A DNA stretch of 64,000 bases from Tetracentron sinense (lineage: Eukaryota > Streptophyta > Magnoliopsida > Trochodendrales > Trochodendraceae), in NCBI GenBank assembly GCA_015143295.1, contig CM026551.1, forward strand, positions 47,604,034-47,668,033, given 5' to 3'. The first letter of the stretch is position 1, and each line of letters opens with the position of its first letter. The notes below the pieces were generated by a model. That model saw only the letters and a list, made by a program, of their open reading frames with translations, did no database searches and was not told the DNA's origin. The translations under genes and the position numbers were made by a program. Shown here piece after piece: positions 56,457 to 64,000 of this stretch.

Positions 56457-57286
56457 AATCACTCTCTTGGCAAAACACTCCGAAAGAAGAACATCTCGCC
56501 AAGGCCCCACCCGCCCCCTTTCTTTGCTATACCCAAAATGTCTCTTAACGCTTTTTGGTTCCTAAAATGTCCCTATGTCAAATTTCTATAAACAACATGT
56601 CACTCAGAATTTTTTTTATCCAAAATTTCCCTCAAGTTTTTATACCCAAAATATTCCTTATTTTTTTTCGGAATGCCCTCGCTAGGTTCCTCTTCCCAGT
56701 CTCTCTCTCCCCTTCATCTCTCTCATGTGCATCGCACATGCTGCCCACTAGTATTCTAATAATTTGAAATTCTAATATGGATTTTACAGTTAAAAGATGC
56801 CATGAAATCAGCCAAGTATTGAGTTGGATGAGTTGTTTAAAGAACACAAATAGTGAAATTTAGCATACAACCTACAGTTGAATTTCCAAAAATTGCACCT
56901 CTATTAATAGCCATAGATAAATCCACTCCAATTTTTCATTTGAATCAATTTATCTCTGTTTATGAGTATCTGAAACTTAAGTTTAGTGTTAACAAAATAT
57001 TCAGCCTGGAATCTCAGATGCATGAACTATGAACTGAATCATAAAAAGTTTAATCAGATCTCAAGAACATCGTCTGTCAGATCACTTTCACGTTAAAATT
57101 CATTAGCTTATCAATCCCCAAAAGGACATCGAACCAATTGAACAAACTTCGTATTCATTTCATTGAAGCACCAACTGGGATTAGACAAGGCAATCGATAA
57201 CTATTTCTGTTTATTCCACAACCAGAGGCAACAACATCCAACCCCAAAAGCCATAAAAGAGAAACTAAAGAAGAAAAGTAACTAAC
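56457..57286 (-). other. Region where the last protease exon was expected
   Basis: No repeat border or exon was identified. The family's final exon encodes only about 10-15 residues (a VWP..GF-like tail), too short to find by eye. It may lie here or further left beyond the MITEs. Confidence 0.4.
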
Positions 57287-57397
57287 CTTGAAAAACACTT
57301 TGCCATGTAGAAGACCATAAGGAACAGCCCCAAAATGCCTAGAATCATGGGAAGCATATATGTTATCTCCTTGAATCCAAACGTGTCCCTTTGGCAC
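57287..57397 (-). CDS. Mitochondrial inner membrane protease subunit 1-like, exon 3
   Basis: 37 codons between acceptor GGGTTAG|GTGCCA and donor AAG|GTTAGT. They encode VPKGHVWIQGDN..S.DSRHFGAVPYGLL, the box that ends the catalytic domain of type I signal peptidase-like proteases (GDN..S.DSR.FG). The frame joins exon 2 (..SQTVV|VPKGHVW) exactly as in known plant IMP1 proteins. The reading continues past the donor for 44 codons, but those residues do not resemble the family. Confidence 0.88.
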
Positions 57398-57817
57398 CTA
57401 ACCCATCCGCAACCATTAATAGTAAACAATCATCTTAGCAAAAGAACTCCAAATCCTTAGAACTCAAAGGGCTTGCCATAAAAACTAAAAACTAAAAAAC
57501 ATTAAAATTTATAATTGGGAATCCGATTATGATTGAAATACATCCATAAAACCTTTACAATTTTAAAATTGAAAATAAAATTATTAAAAATAAATTGACA
57601 AACTAAGCCACAAAGCCAAAAGAAACCACAAACAATTTAAAACTAAACTTGAAAAATAAAACTTTAAATACTGTACTCAAATTGAAGGAACCATCCCCAT
57701 CATAAATAAATTAAAAATTAAAATTTTGAAAATTACAGATAAACAACAACATCCAGAACCCTAATAAAATCAGTTAAAAAAACTCATATATCAAAATGAA
57801 GTTGAAATTATACTTAC
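57398..57817 (-). other. Intron between protease exons 2 and 3
   Basis: GTAAGTATAA..GGGTTAG, 420 bp, AT-rich, without repeats. Confidence 0.85.
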
Positions 57818-58042
57818 AACTACAGTCTGGGATCTATCAAGGTTCTTGGGATCGACAAGGAAAGTAACCCGGTGGCCTTCCATGGCCACTACGCGCTTTG
57901 TGACAATCTTCCTAGGGTTTTCAGGTGAGCGGACGAGGACGACGTCACCGGAACCCACCTTCCCGAAACGGGTCGATATCCGTTCCGCCAAAATCAGCTC
58001 ACCCGTTAGACTGAAGGTTGGGATCATACTGGGACCGTACAC
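57818..58042 (-). CDS. Mitochondrial inner membrane protease subunit 1-like, exon 2
   Basis: 75 codons with the catalytic centre of the S26 peptidase family: YGPSMIPTF contains the nucleophile Ser (about residue 42 of the protein), and TKRVVAMEG contains the general-base Lys (about residue 86). IMP1-type proteases cut sorting signals from proteins of the mitochondrial intermembrane space. The acceptor GGTTCAG|GTGTAC is chosen because TSAF|VYGPSM keeps the family spacing. The donor is GTAAGTA. Confidence 0.92.
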
Positions 58043-58134
58043 CTGAACCACCGCATATTTTCCCTTTGTTTCTTATATTTAAAATATATATAAATAGGGA
58101 ATTGAAATGGATAGGGAAATGTAGAAAGGTTTAC

Positions 58135-58245
58135 GAAGGCTGAGGTACAGATGTAGGTGTTGGTAACGTGAAGGGTGCACAGGAACTTTGCTACTATCAT
58201 TGTTCGATCCAGTGCTTCCTTCGCTATGCTCTTCCATTGCCCCAT
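58135..58245 (-). CDS. Mitochondrial inner membrane protease subunit 1-like, exon 1
   Basis: 37 codons from ATG 58245, ending at donor TTC|GTAAAC. They encode MGQWKSIAKEA.. and the family's N-terminal membrane segment IVAKFLCTLHVTNTYICTSAF, which anchors the protease in the inner membrane facing the intermembrane space. The intron to exon 2 is only 92 bp (58043-58134). The start is the first ATG in this frame. A MITE begins 85 bp upstream, so the natural promoter lies within or beyond it. Confidence 0.88.
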
Positions 58246-58329
58246 ATTTCTCTCTCTCTAGGCAGAGAAGAACCAGTTCATTGGGCACCCGGAATGGGGC
58301 GGTCCTCCATCCCATCTCTTCTCTCTCTC

Positions 58330-58845
58330 TCGGGGTGTACTCGAGCCGAGCTTAGCCATGGTTGAGCTTGGCTTGAACAAGCTCTAGCTCATCAAGCCCG
58401 GAATGTTTAGGTTTGAACTTGGCTTGAACAAGTTTGCTCGAGCTCTAATTTTTTCATTCAAGCCCAGCTGAGATTGGATTTGGATTGGCTCAAGTTTGAT
58501 TCAAGTAATTAATTTTTTAGTTTTACATGGTTTTAATTAAAGTTTTTATTAATAAATTTAATTAAAAAATTATTTTAAAAAAATTAATACGTTCATATAT
58601 GAAAAATAAGATTTGGGGTAGTCCTCCAATTTAGAGTATCAAAATTTTTGTTTTTAATATTTTAAGCTGAGTCAAGCTTCAACCGAACCAAATTGAGTAG
58701 GGTTTGGCTCGAGCTTGGCGTAATTAAACATTTGACCTCAAACAAAAGCTTAGCTTGATTAATTCGAGCTTAAAATTACAGTTTGAGCTTGGCTCCAATG
58801 AGCCGAGCTAAGTCAAGCTACTAGCTTGGCTTGAGTGTAGCCCTA
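58330..58845. repeat. hAT-type MITE upstream of the protease gene
   Basis: Ends TCGGGGTGTACTCGAGCC and (complement) TAGGGCTACACTCAAGCC. Flanks TCTCTCTC (58322-58329, 58846-58853) match but lie in a CT repeat, so they are weak evidence. The interior has GAGCCGAGC/GAGCTTGGCT repeats like 10792-11331. Confidence 0.7.
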
Positions 58846-58853
58846 TCTCTCTC

Positions 58854-59130
58854 TCTCTAGGTAGAGAAGAACTAGATCATTGCACAAAAATGTTGCAAGC
58901 AAAGTGGGGCGTGGGTGGCTGGTATGGGGCTTGAAGTCACCGGCCCGGACCAGATCTTTAGGCCTGCATAGCATGGGTCGAGGCCTAGTTTGAAATGGGC
59001 TTTGGTTCTCACACTTAAAATGCTTTGAAGACACCACGGCGGGGCGGTAGGCATCCAAAGCGAAGATATCTCGTGTTGAACAAAGTTACCCAAATGGAAT
59101 CATCTTTGATGGCTATCTCCCAAAAACGAC
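58854..59130. other. Spacer upstream of the LINE end
   Basis: No feature recognised; short ORFs on the minus strand lack known domains. Confidence 0.35.
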
Positions 59131-59752
59131 GAAAACAAGGGCACCCATAAGAAGGTATGGGTGCATACTTAGATATGCCAACGGTTGCACAATAATGGCA
59201 CTCGCTGGTCGTAAGGTTTCTGGCTCTGTGATCGATATGGAGCTTCTTGCTTTAGTATGCGGTCTTGAGCTTGCTCAGGATTCGCGCATTACAAATATTC
59301 AAGCTTCCTCGAACTCCAATTGGGCAGTGAAATGTGCTAGTCATTAGTGTGATTGGCCTTGGAGTAGTGTATACTTGAGAATGAAAATTGATGACATTAT
59401 ACGTTGGTTTCATAGAGTCTCCTCAACCTACTCCCAAAGAATCTAATATGGAGCAGATTGGCTGGCTAAATTTTTTGTACCGACATTTGGGAGATTAGTC
59501 TTAGAGATTAATTCAATAATTACATATTTACCCCTAGACAGTATAAAAAGGGAGTTCCGTGCATGCAGAGCTCCGCATGATATTTAAACGGTTAGTCTTA
59601 TTTCTTCTATCTTTCCTAGTGATTTGTCACATTTTGTTCATCTGGACTCTATTGGGTCTCGCTATATGCGGATGTAATTGGTTTCTTCTTTTATTTATCC
59701 GGTAGGGGCCTGCCTAACCCCCGGCTTTCCAATGCAAAAAAAAAAAAAAAAA
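59130..59752 (+). mobile_element. 5'-truncated LINE with poly-A tail
   Basis: The plus strand encodes a second part of an RNase H domain: GRKVSGSVIDMELLALVCGLELA contains the D-x-E-x-x-A pattern, and DWLAK comes further on. It then continues through a 3' UTR to a 17-A tail (59736-59752). No upstream reverse transcriptase is present. Two stops interrupt the frame. This is a typical truncated L1-type insertion; its target duplication was not located. Confidence 0.7.
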
Positions 59753-60729
59753 TTATGTCAATTTTAGTTGGAACCTTGTCCTTGACATAAAGGTGACAAA
59801 GACAAGTAAACTCTGCACATTGTCTTCGAACAGGGGTACAAGTACAACTGGGCAGCCTAACCCAAATGGAACCCGATCAATGGGTAGGTTTGAGATTATT
59901 TTTTCAGATTTTGGATTGGATATGGGTTAAGAAAACTTAACTCAACCTGGGTCAGGTTGAGCTTGGGTTGAGACTTTAGACCTCAGGTAACCCGACCCAA
60001 TTGACCCTTACATACTACATGTGTAGTGTGGGTCTCAGACTCAGTAAAAGAGCTTTCAAAAAATCCGGTTGTTGAGTTCTTTGTGGCTTTGGAGTTTTTA
60101 TTTATTTATTTTACTAATTTAGGTTTCATTGTTTATTGTCTAAATAAAGATTAATGATGATTAAGGCTCTTCTCAATAAATTTAAGACCACTCAGTATGA
60201 TGTTTAATGAAAAAAATAACTGATATCGGGTTTAACCAATGGTTCTGGGATTATGTTTTCGATTTCAGAATGAGTTTTCTTTTGATTAGATTTTGGATAT
60301 TTGTTTTTGAGTTGTCTTATTTTGATGATGGTAGGTGTTAAGAACTAGTCGAGGGTTTAAAAGATCTTTTCTCAAGTTACATAAAGCTTTTCACGCATGC
60401 CTCCTTACTTTAGGGGTTTTTTTTTCTTTTCCGCGTAAAAAAATCATAAGGTTGATGACTTTCAAAAGTAAGCCAAGTCACTAATTCAAGGTTACCATAA
60501 ATTTTAATATTGACAATTTCAGTCAAAAAACTTAATTGTACAACCCCTACCTGTCCTAACCAAATCAAATCCACATTAATCAAAGTTGAGTCACGAGCAC
60601 CGGCTATGAGGTGGGAAGGCCTCGGCCTAGAATTAGGAGACAAGGTTTGCAATTGAAGCGACAATTTTTGATGAAACTTGGATGGTTTTATGAAAAATTT
60701 ATATGGAAGAGGCTCTAATCAATGTAGAC
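59753..60729. other. Spacer with an AACCCGACCC repeat
   Basis: About 59850-60010 contains AACCCGATCAATGGGTAGG, CAACCTGGGTCAGGTTGAG and AACCCGACCCAATTGACCC, a degenerate MITE-like repeat. The rest is AT-rich with no gene. Confidence 0.4.
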
Positions 60730-60860
60730 TAGCCCTACTCTCAACCATTCCCCTACTCAACCAAAAATCAAACACATGTTAAAGCAAGGTCATGTGACAC
60801 TTATAAAGCAAGGATAGTTGTTGGTTTTGGCTGAGTAGGAAATGCCTTAGAATAGGGCTA
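60730..60860. repeat. Short MITE, TAGCCCTA ends
   Basis: TAGCCCTACTCTCAACCATT is inverted as AATGCCTTAGAATAGGGCTA; 131 bp. Weaker relatives lie around 4650-4805 and 7464-7641. Confidence 0.65.
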
Positions 60861-60866
60861 TCAATC

Positions 60867-61334
60867 TAGAGGTGGTTACCGAATAAGGTACTCACGAATA
60901 GCTCGAGTCCGGCTCATTAAAAGCTCCCGTTCATTCATTTATTTAGTAAACAAGCTAAGCTCAAGCTTGAACACACCTCTACTCCTCGACTCATTTAAAG
61001 CTCAACTCGATTATAAACAATATTTTTAAATTATTAAAATATTTAAGTATAGTAAGTAATTGACATACCTAAGGGGCAAAAAATGAAATTTTCAGCCTTC
61101 AAACTTGTTTTGCTAGGTTGCTTCGCGTAAAAATTATAGATTAAAGTGACGAATTTAAATGATTTCATCTCATTCAAGGGTTATTTTCTAAACTAATCAT
61201 ATTATATGTACATTTTTAAAGTAATCTTATTTTAATTAGACTGGGTAAAAGCTAAACGAATCGAGCCTAGCTAAATCACCTTACAATATTCACATGCTTG
61301 ATAAATACTCAGCTCGGCTCAATACCCACCCCTA
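60867..61334. repeat. TAG(G/A)GGTGG-ended MITE
   Basis: Left TAGAGGTGG.., right complement TAGGGGTGGGTATTGAGCCGAGC. The interior has AGCTCGAG and AGCTAAGCTCAAGC strings like the hAT-type MITEs at 10792 and 58330. No target duplication was found. Confidence 0.55.
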
Positions 61335-62402
61335 GCCCTGCAAGGCTCATCAATATAAGGTTAGCTCATTCAAGCAGGCTAGGTGTTTGCATAAAAAAAC
61401 ATACTAGTATCAATCTAGTCCCATCATTAAAAAAAAAAAAAGTCAAAACCACTTTTTGCCGTGGGCTCACCAAATGAAATTCTAGCATCTAACAAGACAG
61501 TCCCAATTCCTAAGTGAAAATTGAAAACCTGTCTAGCGTGACCGACCTATAAATAAAACACCTTAGATATCATGGGGTGGGCAATCTGTAAGGCGAGCAG
61601 AAGAGCTGGCATTTGGGTGGGACACATTAAGACTAGATACACCACCATCAACAACGACGCGCAGAAAACTCCAAAAGGCACGAACGAGTGCATCCATCAT
61701 TGCCACAAACACCACTAGTTACTGAGGAGGGGACAGAACCATGCATGCATGACCATAGTCACATGCGTGTAGATTTGTAGCATATGATGAAAAATATACA
61801 AAGTCTCAAGCACTGCAAAAAGAGAGAGATTTCAGCAAGTCGTGCCCTCATAAAGCAATCTATAACCACTTAAGCATTAAATAAATGGGTTCAGATTCCA
61901 CCACGAAATTGAGACCAAGCATATCAAACAGATGCTCCCAAAAAGCAGCAAAAGCAACTACACAGAAGACACAAGTTAGTGCACGTATTAAATATATATG
62001 TAGAGGACATTATAGCATTAAAAGAGCTAGTACTAGTAGTAGTGGCATCAAGCCAGAAATGAGTTTTGACAGAATAACCATAATGCAAAGAAATAGCACA
62101 CATTACAGACTTACTTAACTCCCTCAGCCTTCAACCCATCCCCAGGAACAACAAAACCTAACAGAGGTTAGTCAGTGCAGTTTAAAAGTTCAAACGCCAC
62201 CCCACATTCCAAACACCTTGGATCAACAACACCCCACTACCAAAAGCACCATCCGTGTTTCTCACATTACCTTGTCATCATCATCCACCCAATACCTCCA
62301 CGCCGTTAAAGGGAGAGAGAGTATCTTAACTACAATAATGATTATTGATATCGTGGTGCAATAAAGAGAGCTGAATCTTAGTTACTGTAGTATGGATTCA
62401 AC
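61335..62402 (-). other. 3' flank of the bHLH gene
   Basis: No gene is supported. The right-hand 300-400 bp probably form the 3' UTR of the minus-strand gene ending at 62403. A 77-codon plus-strand ORF at 61885 is of low complexity. Confidence 0.4.
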
Positions 62403-63125
62403 TTAGTTCTTGAAATTCCCTGTTCCAAGCTTCTTCACTTCAACCTTTAGAGACTTGAGGTACTTAACGGCTTCATCGATAACCGCAGCAGTATTCATTT
62501 GTTTGCCGCCAGGTACAATTCCCCTCAGCGCCTTCACCATCTTCTTCATCCTCTGACGCTTCCTTTCACCATTAGAGCTGTTGCCGCTGCTGGAGGACTT
62601 GTGAATAGAAGAAGACTTCAGCTTTCTGGGTTTGGGGCCATAATTTGAGCATGAATCAGGAGAACTGCTTCCATAGCTTCCAAGAGTCCGTGCCGTGCTG
62701 ACCTCTTCATCATCGTCTTCTTGTTCATCATCTTCCAAGCTCAATAATGCATCGATATCTTCTGTATTCTCTTTCATTGGAGAGGAGGGTTCTCTATTGT
62801 CCTTAACTGCATCTTTTCCTCCACCATTATCTAGAATGTAAGCTGCACGGGTATCAAAGACAGGGCAATTGAATTTTGGAGCACTTGCAGGGTGGAACAT
62901 GATCCGGCTTCGGTTGTCGGTCTGGTCGAAGATGATGAAGTTCTTGGGACAAACTTCTGAGGGTTGGAATTCAACCCCGTGAAAGGGCATTGAGAGCTTT
63001 GCACCTGAAAGTAGAGTGGCGCCCAGGGCGGGCGCGGCAGGGGCATTATACATATAACCACTACCCACTTGATGTGCAAGAGGGGGTGCCACCTTTATAG
63101 GGTAATATTGTTGATCACTCTGCAT
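62403..63125 (-). CDS. SAC51-like atypical bHLH transcription factor
   Basis: Single-exon reading frame of 240 aa. The C-terminus holds a helix-loop-helix (about residues 185-235: RKRQRMKKMVKALRGIVPGG.. then TAAVIDEAVKYLKSLKVEVKKLG). The basic region lacks the His-Glu-Arg set needed for E-box binding, as in the SAC51/SACL group (Arabidopsis SAC51, bHLH143-145), which act as non-DNA-binding partners. Upstream are features of the same group: VCPKNFIIFDQTDNRSRIMFHP, an acidic stretch (DIDALLSLEDDEQEDDDEE) and a Ser-rich linker with GSYGSSSPDSC. In Arabidopsis these factors control xylem cell expansion under thermospermine. The assignment is strengthened by the uORF tail at 63426-63464. Confidence 0.92.
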   Translation of the reverse strand: MQSDQQYYPIKVAPPLAHQVGSGYMYNAPAAPALGATLLSGAKLSMPFHGVEFQPSEVCPKNFIIFDQTDNRSRIMFHPASAPKFNCPVFDTRAAYILDNGGGKDAVKDNREPSSPMKENTEDIDALLSLEDDEQEDDDEEVSTARTLGSYGSSSPDSCSNYGPKPRKLKSSSIHKSSSSGNSSNGERKRQRMKKMVKALRGIVPGGKQMNTAAVIDEAVKYLKSLKVEVKKLGTGNFKN

Positions 63126-63425
63126 TAGTAGTATTGAAAAACAAATTCACCTCAAAGATAGATGAGTGATGCTGTTGAGTGGGCAATTCTTTGGTTTTCA
63201 ATCAGGATAAGCCTTCCTAAAGTGATGGGGAGACTAAACAGGAGGGAGTTATGCTATTTTTTTTTTATCGGTAGAGGGAGTTATGCTATTGCCATGAAGG
63301 TATGAGAGAGCTGTCTATCCCGAGTTAACAGCTACCACAATCATATGTCACTTCGTTACTGCCTTCTTATGGATGAACACAGAGGGCAGTCGGTTTCTAT
63401 GTCTGAGAGCTTTGGATTATTTTAA
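63126..63425 (-). other. 5' leader of the bHLH gene between uORF and start codon
   Basis: About 300 nt separate the uORF stop from the main ATG, normal for this gene family. No repeats are present apart from a short T run (63259-63266). Confidence 0.6.
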
Positions 63426-63464
63426 CTACGTAACAGGCTTAAGCAACTGACGGAAGTACTCGGC
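63426..63464 (-). promoter_or_regulatory. C-terminal part of the conserved SAC51-type uORF
   Basis: On the minus strand AEYFRQLLKPVT plus stop follows directly after a strong acceptor (TCTTTCCCTTTGCTATGGCAG). This peptide is the ultraconserved end of the uORF found in SAC51-family leaders (homology group 15 of conserved-peptide uORFs). The uORF represses translation of the main ORF, and thermospermine relieves this. The rest of the uORF should lie in an exon past the right edge of the window. The family peptide is recalled from memory, but 12 of 12 residues and the gene context agree. Confidence 0.85.
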
Positions 63465-64000
63465 CTGCCATAGCAAAGGGAAAGATATGAATACTAATAC
63501 CATAAACATCTTCAAAGTGGTAAGATCAGTTCATTAGATGCTAATGTTGAGATGCAATCGGATGAATGGAAGTGATGAAGGATAAAAAAAAAAAGATACA
63601 CAACATACAAAATTGGTAACTTCAAAATCACACTACATTATTCACGACAAGTATATAGCATTTTGTGTTATAGCATGGGCACTACCAACTGAATAAGTCT
63701 TTTAGATTTCCAATATTTGCAACATACAATCACATTCAAAATCGTTTTTTTTTTCTTTCTGTGATGCTAGAAAACTGCATACCAAGCTGAGTAGCTGACC
63801 CTATGGCCTATAGCCATTTCTTCTTGTGGCATACAGATGACACGTTTATACAAATGCTTCTAGAGAAACAAGCATGGAAAATGGACCGACAAGGTGGATG
63901 ATTAATTAGCCGAAGAACGGGTAGAATTCTTTACAAATAGTTCCCTTCCTCTTGCATTCTTGGTCCTTTTGTGTTCCATCCCCCATTCCCCTTTCCACTT
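63465..64000 (-). other. 5' UTR intron of the bHLH gene (partial)
   Basis: The sequence before the acceptor at 63465-63466 is AT-rich on the minus strand and shows no continuation of the uORF peptide up to the window edge, which fits an intron of at least 536 bp inside the leader. Confidence 0.6.

Noticed and set aside
57155-57286. Read-through extension of protease exon 3
   Set aside because: The 44 extra residues do not resemble the family and a good GTTAGT donor precedes them; kept only as an alternative.
63420-63520. Unspliced reading of the uORF tail (MFMVLVFISFPLLWQAEYF..)
   Set aside because: The residues before AEYF do not match the family peptide, while a strong acceptor lies exactly at the point where similarity begins.

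Overview
This is plant nuclear DNA, most likely from a woody angiosperm with a large, repeat-rich genome. The evidence is four recognisable plant genes with GT-AG introns, introns and spacers packed with foldback MITEs, and long nested LTR retrotransposons. The sequence does not fix the species.

Host genes. (1) 1712-7283 (+): a three-exon cation/H+ exchanger of the plant CHX family (CHX15-like), about 872 aa and apparently intact, with several MITEs in both introns. (2) 12838-13746 (-): an intact single-exon 3-hydroxyisobutyrate dehydrogenase-like protein; a short divergent ORF starts 58 bp from its start codon. (3) 57287-58245 (-): three exons of a mitochondrial inner membrane protease subunit 1-like peptidase, with the last exon not found. 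(4) 62403-63125 (-): a SAC51-like atypical bHLH factor. Its 5' leader (63426-63464) keeps the end of the conserved SAC51-family upstream ORF, directly after a splice acceptor, so the thermospermine-responsive uORF control of this family is probably present. Most of that uORF lies beyond the right edge.

Layout. 0-7.3 kb: a large palindromic MITE, then CHX. 7.3-12.6 kb: LTR-like remnants, a long LTR (about 8.69-11.43 kb) carrying an hAT-type MITE, and a LINE RNase H scrap. 12.8-18 kb: the dehydrogenase, a TIR element, an hAT MITE with a perfect target-site duplication (TSD), and a FAR1/MULE relic. 18.1-23.5 kb: a decayed Ty1/copia element interrupted by other retroelement sequence. 23.8-27.6 kb: a tandem array of about 0.3-kb units, each with an exon-like block behind a splice-acceptor-like tract on the minus strand, split by a copia solo LTR with a perfect TSD. 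27.6-49.9 kb: a nest of two related, internally deleted Ty3/gypsy-type elements (27585-38726 and 39330-48127) and two solo LTRs, with four insertion boundaries confirmed by TSDs. 49.9-56.5 kb: an RTE LINE end, an hAT MITE, a copia fossil with a SINE in its LTR, and several MITEs. 56.5-64 kb: the protease and bHLH genes among further MITEs and a polyA-tailed LINE end.

The four genes look unrelated in function. The most interesting points are the uORF tail of the bHLH gene, the exon-like tandem array at 24.8-27.6 kb, the repeated CCCCAGTGT stem-loops shared by the two deleted gypsy elements, and the overlapping insertion history. No CRISPR array, rRNA or tRNA gene was seen.
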